Below, one piece after another: positions 28,398 through 37,547 of a stretch of 64,000 bases of DNA (position 1 is its first letter; each line of letters begins with the position of its first letter). The translations under genes and the position numbers were made by a program. The DNA is from Planctomycetota bacterium (GTDB lineage: Bacteria; Planctomycetota; Phycisphaerae; Phycisphaerales; UBA1924): the NCBI GenBank assembly GCA_039819165.1, contig JBCBSM010000001.1, positions 2,356,001 through 2,420,000 of the forward strand, read 5' to 3'. The notes under the pieces were generated by a model. It had not been told where the DNA came from, ran no database searches, and worked only from the letters and a program-made list of their open reading frames with translations.

Positions 28398-29280
28398 CGT
28401 CGGCCTCCACTGGCTGCGCGGCCAGCGGCCGCTCGCTGCGTTCCTCTTCGGCCGACTTGGGCCGCTCGGGCGGCTCGCGGGTCAGGCCGCGGAACAGCGC
28501 CTCCCGCAGCTCGTCGGGCGTCATCGGTTCGGTCAGCCGGCCCCGCTCGGCGATGCGGATGCCGCCGCTCTCCTCGCTGACGATGACCACCAGCGCGTCG
28601 CAGTCTCGGCTGATGCCCACCGCCGCGCGGTGCCGCGCACCAAAGCCGGGGTCGGGCATCTCGGCCGCGCTGGCCAGGGGTAGCTGCACGCCCGCCGCGT
28701 GCACGATGGGCCCCTTGATGATGACCGCCAGATCGTGCAGCGCCGTGCCCGGAAAGAAGATCGTCTGCAGCAGCCGCGCCGATGCCGCCGCCCCCAGCCG
28801 CGTGCCGCCCTCCGCCAGGCCGCCCAGGGGCGTCCGCCGCTCGACGACGATGAGCGCCCCGAACTTGGCCTTCTGGAAGTAGGTGCACGCATCGACGATG
28901 GCCGAGATCACCTGCGCAATCTCGCCCGGCGTCGACCGGAAGATGGGCGCCTCGCCCAGCCGCGTCAGCGCCCGCCGCAGCTCGGGCTGGAACACGACCA
29001 CCAGCGCGATGGCGACGACCACGCCCGCGCGGTCCAGCAGGTAGCCCAGCCGCTCGAAGGTCTCCTCGCGGCCCACCAGCGTGAGGAACAGCCGCGCCGC
29101 CATGCCCAGGAGCACCAGCGCGAGCAGGCCCTTGAGCACGCCCGCCGCGCGGGTGCCCTCCACGAAGCGGAGCACCACCCACACCACCATCGCGATGATC
29201 GCGATCTCGGCGAAGACCTCCCACCACTCGTAGCCGCCCATGCGGTCCAGAGCGTCCTGGATGGCCTGCATCAATTCCAC
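28378..29280 (-). CDS. cdaA: diadenylate cyclase CdaA (c-di-AMP synthase) with variant catalytic motif
   Basis: 300-aa membrane enzyme that makes c-di-AMP from two ATP. It has three N-terminal hydrophobic helices (about 25-95) and a DAC domain: FGALIVVERRTPLG at 140-153, then ALHDLAVIIKGP at 180-191 and ARHRAAVGIS at 215-224. The usual DGA nucleotide motif (HDGAVII) reads Asp183-Leu184-Ala185, a Gly-to-Leu change, while the RHR motif (216-218) is intact. GTG 29280 is used; ATG 29271 three codons in is possible. It overlaps cdaR. Whether the enzyme is active is open because Gly is normally invariant. Confidence 0.85.
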   Translation of the reverse strand: MELMQAIQDALDRMGGYEWWEVFAEIAIIAMVVWVVLRFVEGTRAAGVLKGLLALVLLGMAARLFLTLVGREETFERLGYLLDRAGVVVAIALVVVFQPELRRALTRLGEAPIFRSTPGEIAQVISAIVDACTYFQKAKFGALIVVERRTPLGGLAEGGTRLGAAASARLLQTIFFPGTALHDLAVIIKGPIVHAAGVQLPLASAAEMPDPGFGARHRAAVGISRDCDALVVIVSEESGGIRIAERGRLTEPMTPDELREALFRGLTREPPERPKSAEEERSERPLAAQPVEADDVQGTA

Positions 29281-29394
29281 GCGGCGGGACCCCGTTGCGG
29301 GCCGAGGGTGCTCGATCCATGGGCCGCAAGAACACCCGACCCCTGCGACACCGACGCCACTCTACGCGAGCGGTCCACCTAGCCTCGCAGCGGC

Positions 29395-29703
29395 ATGGTC
29401 CGCGTCATCGGCTTCGAGTCCACCCCGAATCCAAACGCCATCAAGATCGTGCTCGAGGGCGCGATCCCCGCCGCGCCCAGGTCCTACCGCCACCCGCCGA
29501 CCGGCGCCGGCCTCGCGAGCGCCGACCCCCTCGCCGCCGCCCTGTTCGCCATCGATGGCGTGCGGGTGGTGCTGATCCACGAGGAATTCGTGAGCCTGTG
29601 CAAGGCGCCCGCCGCGGCCTGGAAGGCGATCAAGCCCCGGGCCCGGGCGGCCATCGAGGCCCACGCGGGAGCGGCCGGCGAGCCCGCCGATCGCGATGCC
29701 TAG
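29395..29703 (+). CDS. Nfu/NifU N-terminal domain protein
   Basis: 102 aa, consisting of only the Nfu_N domain: the N-terminal FESTPNPNAIKIVLEG motif is diagnostic, followed by DPLAAALFAIDGVRVVLIHEEFVSLCK. The C-terminal CxxC NifU domain that binds the Fe-S cluster in full-length Nfu is absent. Single-domain forms are thought to aid Fe-S assembly or delivery. The last 8 nt overlap the start of mutY, whose product holds a 4Fe-4S cluster, so a helper role for MutY maturation is plausible but inferred. Confidence 0.8.
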   Translation: MVRVIGFESTPNPNAIKIVLEGAIPAAPRSYRHPPTGAGLASADPLAAALFAIDGVRVVLIHEEFVSLCKAPAAAWKAIKPRARAAIEAHAGAAGEPADRDA

Positions 29704-30832
29704 CGCTCCTCCCGCCCGCGGGCCCCACACCGGCATGCCCCCCACGAGCACACCCAGCGATCGCGCCGTGGCAGACGCGGTGGAGCGCTGGTTCGCGTCG
29801 TCGGCCCGCGCGCTGCCCTGGCGGACCACGCCCCGCGATCCCTGGCTCTCGCTCATGAGCGAACTGCTGCTCCAGCAGACCCAGGTCGCCCGCGTGGCGC
29901 CCCGCTTCGCCCAATTCGTCGCGGCCTTCCCCACGCCCGCGGCCATGGCAGCCGCGCCGGTGGATCGCGTGCTGGAGCTCTGGGCGGGCCTGGGCTACTA
30001 CCGCCGCGCGAGGCTGCTGCATGCCTGCGCGACATCCATCGTCGAGCGGCACGCCGGCCGCGTGCCCGACACGCTCGACGAGTTGCTCGCGCTGCCCGGC
30101 GTCGGCCGCTACACCGGCGGCGCCGTCGCGTCGATCGTGTTTGGCCAGCGCGAGCCCATCGTCGACGGCAACATCACGCGGGTGCTCCTCCGGCTGCACG
30201 GCGTCCGCACGCACGCCGCCGACGCCGAGGGCATCGCGTGGGCGTGGGATCGCGCGGCGGCGCTCGCCAACGCGGCCCGAGACGCCGGTCGATTCAACGA
30301 GGGGCTGATGGAGGCCGGCGCGACGCGTTGCACGCCCAAGTCGCCCGGCTGCGACGGCTGCCCGCTCCGCCGCTGGTGCGTCGCCCATCGCGATGGTCTC
30401 GCCGATGCCATCCCGCTGCCCAAGCCCAGGCCCGCCCGCCGAGACGTGGCCATGACCGCGCTGCTCGTCCGCGACCGCCGGGGCCGGGTGCTGCTCGAGC
30501 CCAGGCCCGACCGCGGCCTGTGGGCCGGGCTCTGGCAGCCGCCCGCGGTGGAGCGCTCCGGCCGTCGCCCGCCGGCGGTCGCCGCGACGCTGCGAGCGCT
30601 GGGCCTCGAGGGCCTCGTCGACGTGTCGACGCGGTCGAGGGCGGTGGACATCGAGACGAGCCACCGAGCGGTGCGGGCGGCCGTGTGGGAGGCCCGACCC
30701 GTGCACGCCGGCCGCGTCCGAGCGGCCCGCCGCCGCCACGGCGTGACCGCGCAGTGGGCCGACGAGCGCACGCTCGCCACGCTACCGATGGGCAACGCCC
30801 AGCGCCGGCTGCTCGATAGGGATATCCTGTAG
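29696..30832 (+). CDS. mutY: A/G-specific adenine glycosylase
   Basis: 378-aa DNA repair enzyme that removes adenine opposite 8-oxoguanine. The HhH-GPD domain shows LMSELLLQQTQVARV (catalytic Glu), LPGVGRYTGGAVASI (HhH) and VDGNITRVL (catalytic Asp). The Fe-S loop CTPKSPGCDGCPLRRWC has the C-x6-C-x2-C-x5-C spacing of MutY. A C-terminal NUDIX-like recognition domain (VLLEPRPDRGLWAGLWQPPA) is present. The start at 29696 overlaps the Nfu-N gene; an internal ATG at 29735 is an alternative. Confidence 0.93.
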   Translation: MPSAPPARGPHTGMPPTSTPSDRAVADAVERWFASSARALPWRTTPRDPWLSLMSELLLQQTQVARVAPRFAQFVAAFPTPAAMAAAPVDRVLELWAGLGYYRRARLLHACATSIVERHAGRVPDTLDELLALPGVGRYTGGAVASIVFGQREPIVDGNITRVLLRLHGVRTHAADAEGIAWAWDRAAALANAARDAGRFNEGLMEAGATRCTPKSPGCDGCPLRRWCVAHRDGLADAIPLPKPRPARRDVAMTALLVRDRRGRVLLEPRPDRGLWAGLWQPPAVERSGRRPPAVAATLRALGLEGLVDVSTRSRAVDIETSHRAVRAAVWEARPVHAGRVRAARRRHGVTAQWADERTLATLPMGNAQRRLLDRDIL

Positions 30833-30957
30833 ATTGCCGGAGCGTTCGCGGGCCGAGCGCCATGCACAACCGCTGATATGGGCGTGAACGCCGACGCGAA
30901 GTCTGGCTGGATCAATCGCTTACGAGGCCAGATCGATCAGCGGGCGTTGTGGACAAA

Positions 30958-31028
30958 CTGGGGATCCGGGATTCGAACCTGGACTAGATGAACCAGAATC
31001 ACCTGTGCTGCCATTACACTAATCCCCA
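30958..31028 (-). tRNA. tRNA-Gln(CUG)
   Basis: The minus strand folds as a 71-nt cloverleaf: acceptor TGGGGAT/ATCCCCA, D-stem GTGT/GCAC, anticodon stem GGTGA/TCATC with loop TTCTGGT (anticodon CUG), T-loop TTCGAAT and discriminator G73, all as expected for tRNA-Gln. The variable loop has four bases (TAGT). The T-stem CCAGG/CCCGG has an A-C mismatch in its middle pair. CCA is not encoded; TTTGTCC follows. Recognised from the acceptor start, the anticodon and the T-loop. Confidence 0.9.
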
Positions 31029-31241
31029 AGCACAGCAAATTGTACGCGGGCACCATCCGCCTTCCAGCGCTCGTAGCCGTGCCGCGGAGCCCGCGCGGAA
31101 CCGGCCGGTGTGAATCCGGGTAAATTTACTCGGTCGCCAACGCCGGCCGCTGTAGAATTTGCGAGAGGACCCAACCCGTGCGCGGGGCAAGCCGCAGCGC
31201 GGACCCGCCCGACGCACCTCGGGGAAGAGGAGATACATCAG

Positions 31242-32291
31242 ATGAAGACCCACGCCCTCACCGCGACGATCGTCGCCGCCGCAGCCGCGACGACCACGGC
31301 CCAGCTGTCCGACATCGTGTACACCAACGAGCGGGACGCCACCATCGATTCGTTCATCGGCGGTAGCGGCGGCACCCTGGCCGCCTCGGCCAACCCCGGC
31401 GCTCGGCTGGCCGGCATCGTGCTCGTCGGCGGCGACTTCTTCTTCGCCGACGGAGCAGCGAACGCCGACCCCACGCTCACCAGCGGCTTCTTCCGCCTGA
31501 GCGATCCCTTCGGCGCCGCGACGATCGCGCCCGTCTCGACGGGCCTGCCCATCGAGAACCCCATCGGCGTGCAGTGGGACGCCGGCCGCGGCAACTTCAT
31601 CACCATCAACAACCCGGTATCCCCCGGCGCCACGAGCGTCGACGGCATCCTGGGCATCACCCCGGGCGGCACCGTCAGCACCATCTTCGAAGAGGACCTG
31701 TCGATCCCCAGGCCCCGCTACCAGGGCGCCGCGCGGCTCGCGCCCGATCCCGCCGGCACCGGCTACCTCGTGCCCAGCCCCAACGGCAGCGGCGCGGTCG
31801 TCGGCCCGGGTGAGCTCGGCACCGCGTCGGCCCTCTTCCGCATCGACATCGACGGCTCGCTGTCCGGCAGCCAGTCGCTGATCGTCGATCTCGGCGATAC
31901 CGCTGTCACCGGCCTGGCCGACCCGCTGCTCGACACCGCGGGCGTGACGGTCAATCCCAGCACCGGCCTCGTGTACCTCACCGATCGCGACGCGGGCGCC
32001 ATCTACGAGCTCACCCTCGACGGCGCCGGCGCGTTCGATTCCATCCGCGTGCTGGTCGACGGCCTCGACGAGCCCGAGGAGATCCAGTACGACCCATTCA
32101 ACGATCGCCTCGTCTTCGACGAGAACCGCGGCAGCGACCTCGGCCGCATCAGCCAGGTTGAGCTCGACGGCACGGGCCTGACGCTGCTGGTCGACGACGT
32201 CGACACCCGCGGCATCGCCATCGTGCCCGCGCCCGCCACGCTGGCGCTGCTGGGTCTCGGCGGCCTCGCCGCCGCCCGCCGGCGTCGCTGA
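31242..32291 (+). CDS. PEP-CTERM sorted exported protein
   Basis: 349 aa. Signal peptide (MKTHALTATIVAAAAATTTA) and a C-terminal PEP-CTERM tag (VPAPATLALLGLGGLAAARR): the Pro-rich start, a hydrophobic helix and an Arg cluster, the sorting signal cut by an exosortase. The body looks like a beta-propeller, with LYxTDR-like repeats (GLVYLTDRDAGAIYELTLDG, DRLVFDENRGSDLGRISQVE). SD GAGGAG is 11 nt upstream. It is likely an extracellular or matrix protein. No exosortase is in the window. Confidence 0.85.
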   Translation: MKTHALTATIVAAAAATTTAQLSDIVYTNERDATIDSFIGGSGGTLAASANPGARLAGIVLVGGDFFFADGAANADPTLTSGFFRLSDPFGAATIAPVSTGLPIENPIGVQWDAGRGNFITINNPVSPGATSVDGILGITPGGTVSTIFEEDLSIPRPRYQGAARLAPDPAGTGYLVPSPNGSGAVVGPGELGTASALFRIDIDGSLSGSQSLIVDLGDTAVTGLADPLLDTAGVTVNPSTGLVYLTDRDAGAIYELTLDGAGAFDSIRVLVDGLDEPEEIQYDPFNDRLVFDENRGSDLGRISQVELDGTGLTLLVDDVDTRGIAIVPAPATLALLGLGGLAAARRRR

Positions 32292-32331
32292 GCGACAACT
32301 CGATCGCACAAAACCCAATGACTCATGTGAG

Positions 32332-32355
32332 CGCCCCGCCAGCCGCGGGGCGTTC
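32332..32355 (+). terminator. intrinsic terminator after the PEP-CTERM gene
   Basis: CGCCCCGC and GCGGGGCG form an 8-bp stem with loop CAGCC, followed by TTCT. It lies 40 nt after the PEP-CTERM gene and 40 nt before the TM2 gene. Confidence 0.6.
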
Positions 32356-32394
32356 TCATGCCATGTACGAGAGTTCCACGATGGGGGAATGCAC

Positions 32395-32601
32395 GTGACC
32401 AACATCAACCTGGCCTACCTGCTGTGGGCCGCCAGCTTCTTCGGGTTCGCGGGACTCCATCGCATGTACATGGGCAGGTGGATCACGGGCATCATCTGGT
32501 TCCTGACGGCGGGCCTCTTCCTCATCGGCACCATCGTCGATGCGTTCCTGATCCCCGGCATGGTCCGCGAGGCCAACGCGCGACCGGCGAGGATCGCGTA
32601 G
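32395..32601 (+). CDS. TM2 domain protein
   Basis: 68-aa membrane protein. TM2 signature: first helix (LAYLLWAASFFGFAGLHRMY) with the conserved G-x-H-R-x-Y, then MGRWITGIIWFLTAGLFLIG and the DAF segment. The start is uncertain: GTG 32395 has a GGGGGA SD at the proper distance, whereas ATG 32389, two codons upstream, directly abuts it. Stop TAG at 32601, two nt from the convergent reductase. Function of bacterial TM2 proteins is not established. Confidence 0.85.
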   Translation: MTNINLAYLLWAASFFGFAGLHRMYMGRWITGIIWFLTAGLFLIGTIVDAFLIPGMVREANARPARIA

Positions 32602-32603
32602 CC

Positions 32604-33695
32604 CTACCACCGCTCCTCATCGTCCTTGGGCGCGAGCGGCCACGGCTCGCTCTGGACGCCGTTGACCGTCGTGCCGTTCTGGATCGCCGGCGCCAGGTTG
32701 TCCAGGAAGAAGTGCGGGAAGACCGGCGAGGGCGCGCTCAGCTCGTCGAGCCGCGCAGTCTGGTCGTCGGTCAGCTCGACGTCGAGGGCCTTGAGGTTGT
32801 CCTCGAGCTGCTCCATCTTGCGGGCGCCGATGATGGTCGAGGCCACCCCCGCGCGGTCCTGCGCCCACTTGAGCGCCACCTGTGCGGGCGACGCGTGATG
32901 GGCCGCCGCGATCTCCCGGAGCGCATCGACGATCGCAAACGTCCGCTCGTTGAGGTGCTTGCTCTTCTCGTCGTAGCGGCCCTCGCCCTGCTCGGGGATG
33001 TCCTCGCGCGTGTACTTGCCCGTCAGGATGCCGCCCTTCAGCGGGCTCCACGGCGTGACGCCAAGGCCCATCTCGCGGGCCATCGGCATCAAGTCGTGCT
33101 CGACCGTCCGCTCGAGCAGCGAGTACTCGATCTGCAGCGCGATGGCCGGGCTCCAGCCGCGGAAGATCGCCTCGAACTGGCCCTGCACGGCCTTCCACGC
33201 CGGCGTATCCGAGAAGCCGACGTACCGAACCTTGCCGGCCCGCACCAGGTCGTCGAGCGCCCGCATCGTCTCGTCGATGGGCGTGTGCTTGTCCCAGAAG
33301 TGCATCCAGTACAGGTCGATGTAGTCGGTCTGCAGCCGCCGCAAGCTCTGCTCGCAGCTCTCGTAGATCGTCTTCCGGCTGGCGCCACCGCCATTGGGGT
33401 CGCCCGGATAGGCGTTGCCCAGGAACTTCGTCGCGAGGACGGCGCGGTCCCGCCGGCCCTTGCCGGGTCCGGTTGCGAAGTAGTCGCCGATGATGACCTC
33501 GCTGTGGCCCTTGGTGTACATGTTGGCGGTATCGAGGAAGTTGCCGCCCCGCTCGATGTAGCGATCGATGATCTTCACCGACGTCTCGACGTCGCAGCCC
33601 CAGCCCCATTCCTCGCCGAAGGTCATCGTGCCCAGGCAGAGCGGGCTGACCCTCAGGCCGCTGCGGCCGAGCGTGACGTAGCGATCGAGTCCCAT
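32604..33695 (-). CDS. aldo/keto reductase
   Basis: 363-aa NADPH-dependent oxidoreductase of the AKR superfamily (YhdN/Tas-like). It shows LGTMTFGEEWGWG, the catalytic Asp and Tyr in DTANMY, Lys in TKFLGN, and His in YWMHFWD; the NADPH-binding end is STIIGARKMEQLEDNL. ATG 33695 follows AGGAGG. Soluble, no signal peptide. Substrate unknown. It is followed by the TM2 gene on the other strand. Confidence 0.9.
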   Translation of the reverse strand: MGLDRYVTLGRSGLRVSPLCLGTMTFGEEWGWGCDVETSVKIIDRYIERGGNFLDTANMYTKGHSEVIIGDYFATGPGKGRRDRAVLATKFLGNAYPGDPNGGGASRKTIYESCEQSLRRLQTDYIDLYWMHFWDKHTPIDETMRALDDLVRAGKVRYVGFSDTPAWKAVQGQFEAIFRGWSPAIALQIEYSLLERTVEHDLMPMAREMGLGVTPWSPLKGGILTGKYTREDIPEQGEGRYDEKSKHLNERTFAIVDALREIAAAHHASPAQVALKWAQDRAGVASTIIGARKMEQLEDNLKALDVELTDDQTARLDELSAPSPVFPHFFLDNLAPAIQNGTTVNGVQSEPWPLAPKDDEERW

Positions 33696-33771
33696 GCGTG
33701 ATCCTCCTTCGTGCGGCATCGGCGCTGCGGATGCGTGAGGCCCCGGCTTCACGGGACGCGTCGTCCGCAGG

Positions 33772-34668
33772 CTAGAGCCACTGCCGCTCGAACGCCGCCG
33801 CGGCGCGCTTCATGAGGGAGTACGCCACGATGGGGCCCTCGAGCACGCCCGGCGGGCTGTGCGGCGTCGGATTGACGTCGATGGCGTAGATCCGGCCGCT
33901 GGTGCGATCGCGAAGCACGTCGATCTCGCCCAGATCGAGCCCCATCGCCCCCGCGAAGGCGAGGACCTGCGACTGCTCCGCGTCGTCGAGCAGCTCGCCG
34001 ACCTCATGCCAGCTCGCGTGCTCGTTGGTGTTGAGGAAGCGCTCCGACTCCAGCCGGTACTTGCGGAAGCCCACCGGCAGCTCGTCGCCCACCACCATCA
34101 CCCGCATATCGACCACCATCGGCTCGCGGACGGGCCGGCCGTCGATGGCGTCCGCCCGGTTGTCGATCTCGACCTGGTAGACGCTGCCGGGCTTCGGATC
34201 CTGGATCGGGCCTTGCAGCACGCGACCGTCGTGGGCGGCGTTCTCGTCGCCCTTCTCGACCATCGCGCCCTCGTGCGTCCGCGGATCCACCGCCATGCCG
34301 TAGCCGAACGCTTCGGAGTGCGCCGCCTCCACGCGGACCTTGCTGACGTCGAGGCACCGCTCGTTGAGCACGCGGACCCCCGCGGGCAGATCCGGCTGCG
34401 GCGGGAGCTCGAACTGCGTGTGGCTGCAGAAGGCCTGGGCGATCCGCGTCGCCGACGATGGCCGGTTGGTGAGCCGCAATCCGCACAGCCGCGCCAGCTT
34501 CCAGCCCAGGTGCGGCCGCTCGGGAACCATCGGGTAGCAGCAGTACTCGCCGCGGGACGCCGCGAGCTTCGAGTGCGCGTAGAACCGCCCGTAGAACAGC
34601 GTCTTCCGCGGCTCGGTGATCGTCTTCAACCAGACCGGGCGATCGGCGGCGGGCATGGGGCCAAGCAT
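33772..34668 (-). CDS. ATP-grasp-like protein
   Basis: 298 aa. The central-to-C-terminal part looks like an ATP-grasp fold: MVVDMRVMVVGDELPVGFRK, then LDLGEIDVLRDRTSGRIYAI and DVNPTPHSPPG, the last being the metal-binding Asn/Asp segment at the end of ATP-grasp enzymes. The N-terminal third (TEPRKTLFYGRFYAHSKL) is unfamiliar. No SD is visible before ATG 34668 or the next ATG, 34656 (MPAADRPV); either may start the protein. The frame is open upstream but low complexity. Ligand unknown; it may act on an amino acid or peptide. Confidence 0.6.
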   Translation of the reverse strand: MLGPMPAADRPVWLKTITEPRKTLFYGRFYAHSKLAASRGEYCCYPMVPERPHLGWKLARLCGLRLTNRPSSATRIAQAFCSHTQFELPPQPDLPAGVRVLNERCLDVSKVRVEAAHSEAFGYGMAVDPRTHEGAMVEKGDENAAHDGRVLQGPIQDPKPGSVYQVEIDNRADAIDGRPVREPMVVDMRVMVVGDELPVGFRKYRLESERFLNTNEHASWHEVGELLDDAEQSQVLAFAGAMGLDLGEIDVLRDRTSGRIYAIDVNPTPHSPPGVLEGPIVAYSLMKRAAAAFERQWL

Positions 34669-34852
34669 AGCAAACGCCCACGCCAACGCCCGGTCATGGA
34701 CGTGCGCCGGCCACGCCCGGACCGGCGTACTAGAGCAGACTCGATCCAGGTATCGCGTGTGCGTGCGTTGAGGCCCGTCGGATTCACTCCGGAGAGGCCG
34801 TACGAGAGCGAGTGCGCGGCCGGGGGGCCGCGACGGAGCGCTCAAACATCCC

Positions 34853-37351
34853 CTAGAACGGCACCTCGACCGTGAACGTGAACAGCCGCTCGTCGTCCTC
34901 GGGTTCGTCCCGGATGGGGAAGCCGAAGTCGAAGGCCAGCGGCACGGGCGTCAGCTGCGGGATGATCACCCGGAAGCCGAAGCCCACCGAAACGCGGTAG
35001 TCCTGGAGCCCGGGCTCCTCCAGGATGGTGCCGCTGTCGACGAAGGCGACCAGCCGCAGGTTCTCGTTGATGAACGGTTGCTGGATCTCGACTCCGAAGA
35101 ACAGCTCCCAGTTGCCGCCCACCTGGTCGCCGCCGAGCTCGCCCGTGTCGTTCTGGATGCCCACCGGCCCGATGCCCCGCACGTCGAAGCCGCGGAAGGC
35201 CGCCCCGCCCGTGTTGAACCGCTCGAAGACCGGCACCGCGCTGGTGCTCTGGGGGATGTAGCCCAGCCGGCTCGAGAAGTTGGCCACCGTCGCTCGCCCC
35301 AGGAAGTCCTCGCGGATGGGCACGTAGACCACGCCCCGCGCCGTCAGCCGCGTGAACTCCCAGTCGCCGCCCAGAGCGCCCGCCTGGTCGGCTCCCAGCG
35401 AGATCCGCGTGCCCCGCGTCGGCAGGAATGGATCGTTCAGCGTCGATCGGCTCACCGACACGCCGATCGAATCCAGCACCGACGTGCCGCCCGCCTCGAA
35501 GATGTCCACCGGCCGATCGGGCGGGATGTCGTTGATCGTGACCTGCTCGCCGCTGAGCGACAACGTCCCCTGCCACCGCTGGCCGAATCGCCGGCCCACG
35601 CCTACGCCCGCGCCGATCCGCTGGCGGTCGAAGTCGTCGAAGTCCCGCGTGCGGATGAACGTCTCGGCCGAGAAGCTCGTGTTGGTCTCCAGCAGGAAGG
35701 GCTCCGTGAACCGCAGCGAATACTCCTGCCGCTCGTTGCCGGGCTCGACCCGCAGCGCGAGCGTCTGCCCCCCGCCGCGGAAGGCCCGCCGCGCCAGCAA
35801 CTCGTCCACCGACTCGGGCACGTCGGTGATGTCGAAGTTGGTCTCCACCAGGCTGATCTGGCCGAACACGCCCGTATCCGAGCTCACCGCGGCGCCAAAA
35901 TTGAACTGGCCCGTCCGCGTCTCCTGCACCGAGATCAGCACGTCGCGGTACGGATCGCCCGGCACCCGCTCGGGCTGGAGCACGACGCGGACGTCGGGCC
36001 GGCCCAGCGGGCCAAAGAAACGCGAGCGCTCCAGCTGCTGCTGGGTTCGGTCGCCGTCGGAGTCCTCGATCCGCCGCCGCTCGTGGATGTCGGCGGGCGT
36101 GTCGGGCTCCAGCTCCACGAAGCGAAGCACCACGCGGGTCTTGGTGATGTCGTTGCCGATCACCGTGACCAGCCCCACCCGCGAGGGCGTGCCCTGCCGG
36201 ATCGCCACCCGCAGGTCCACGACGCTCCGCTGCGCGTCGCTCAGGTCCTCGACGGCGACCTCGGTCAGCGTGTAGCCCAGCTTCGCCAGCGCCGCGTACA
36301 GGTCCTCCACGCTCTCGGTGATGAGCGAGGCGTTGTACACGTCGCCCGTCTTGATCGACATCAGCCCACGCACCTGGTCGGGGCTCAGCCGCGGCGCAAA
36401 CTCCGGGTCGGCCGCGTCGGCGTAGTCCACGAGGATGTCGCGGACGGTGTACCGCTCGCCCTCGGCGATCTGGAAGACGACGATCACCTCGCGGTTATTG
36501 GGCGCGTCGATCCGCTGCCAGTCGGCCCGCACGTCCACGTAGCCGCGATCCCGGTAGAACGCCAGCAACGCCTGCACGTCGGCCTCGACGCGGGCCTCGT
36601 CGAAGCGGCCGCGGTCCAGGATCGGCGAGTACACGCTCGTCTCGATCTGTGAGCGCAGCTTGCGATCGCTGAACACGGCGTTGCCGTTGAAGCGCACGCC
36701 CGTGACCCGCAGCCGATCGCCCTCGCGGATGCGGAAGTAGAGGATGCCGGTCTCCTCGACCTCGCCGAAGTCGGGCGTGACCTGGGCCTGGAAGTAGCCT
36801 AGCAGCTCGTAGGCCTTCTCGATGTCGCGGGCGACGTTCTGGATCTGCACGGGGTCAATCGGGTTGAGCAGCAGCTTGGACGCCAGCCGCCCGATGTCCT
36901 GCTCGCTCAGCTGCCGGTTGCCGATGGGCTGCACCGCCTGCACCAGCGGCTGGGGATCCAGCGTGAAGATGACCACGATCGAGCCGTCGCCCTGGGGCAG
37001 CGCCTCGACCACGATCCGCTCGAATCGCCCGAGCCGGTCCAGCGTCCGCCGATCTCGCAGCAGCGTCGCGGGATCCAGCGCCGTGCCCGTCCGCGTGCGG
37101 ATCTGGTTGAGCACCGTCCGCTCGAGCACCGGATCCAGCGCGGTGAAGCCGTCGCCCTCGGGCCGCCGCAGCACGACGCCGCTCACCGGCCGATCCGCGA
37201 ACGCGACGATCGGCCCGGTCACGTCCTCGTCCTGCGTGGGATCCAACTGCCCCAGCGCCGCGGCCGGCGCGGCTAGCACGCATGCGAGGGCGCACACCAC
37301 CGAGCCGGCCAGGGCCGATCGGCCGATGCACGACACGCAATGGGCGGCCAC
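34853..37351 (-). CDS. bamA: BamA-type outer membrane assembly protein (Omp85)
   Basis: About 832 aa if started at GTG 37351, which opens a signal peptide ending near APAAALGQ. POTRA domains occupy roughly residues 50-460: recurring units such as TGVRFNGNAVFSDRKLRSQI, YTVRDILVDYADA and GLVTVIGNDITKTRVVLRFV. The C-terminal half is a 16-strand barrel, ending in TFTVEVPF with the terminal Phe recognised for barrel insertion. No ATG is available and no strong SD is seen, so the start is uncertain. It inserts beta-barrel proteins into the outer membrane. Confidence 0.9.
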   Translation of the reverse strand: MAAHCVSCIGRSALAGSVVCALACVLAAPAAALGQLDPTQDEDVTGPIVAFADRPVSGVVLRRPEGDGFTALDPVLERTVLNQIRTRTGTALDPATLLRDRRTLDRLGRFERIVVEALPQGDGSIVVIFTLDPQPLVQAVQPIGNRQLSEQDIGRLASKLLLNPIDPVQIQNVARDIEKAYELLGYFQAQVTPDFGEVEETGILYFRIREGDRLRVTGVRFNGNAVFSDRKLRSQIETSVYSPILDRGRFDEARVEADVQALLAFYRDRGYVDVRADWQRIDAPNNREVIVVFQIAEGERYTVRDILVDYADAADPEFAPRLSPDQVRGLMSIKTGDVYNASLITESVEDLYAALAKLGYTLTEVAVEDLSDAQRSVVDLRVAIRQGTPSRVGLVTVIGNDITKTRVVLRFVELEPDTPADIHERRRIEDSDGDRTQQQLERSRFFGPLGRPDVRVVLQPERVPGDPYRDVLISVQETRTGQFNFGAAVSSDTGVFGQISLVETNFDITDVPESVDELLARRAFRGGGQTLALRVEPGNERQEYSLRFTEPFLLETNTSFSAETFIRTRDFDDFDRQRIGAGVGVGRRFGQRWQGTLSLSGEQVTINDIPPDRPVDIFEAGGTSVLDSIGVSVSRSTLNDPFLPTRGTRISLGADQAGALGGDWEFTRLTARGVVYVPIREDFLGRATVANFSSRLGYIPQSTSAVPVFERFNTGGAAFRGFDVRGIGPVGIQNDTGELGGDQVGGNWELFFGVEIQQPFINENLRLVAFVDSGTILEEPGLQDYRVSVGFGFRVIIPQLTPVPLAFDFGFPIRDEPEDDERLFTFTVEVPF

Positions 37352-37547
37352 TCGACGCAAGGCCGGTGACAGTACCTTGCCTAGCAGCCGCAAACAAATC
37401 CGCCCCCCGGGCCCGCCCAGGAGGCCCGCAGGGCCGTTCGCGTGGGGGACATCCTCGACACCCCGAGCCCGGGGTTCTACGTTGATCGCCCCGCGTGCGC
37501 GACCCGACGGATCGGGCCGCCCGCCGCCGAGATGCGAGGGAGCGAGC

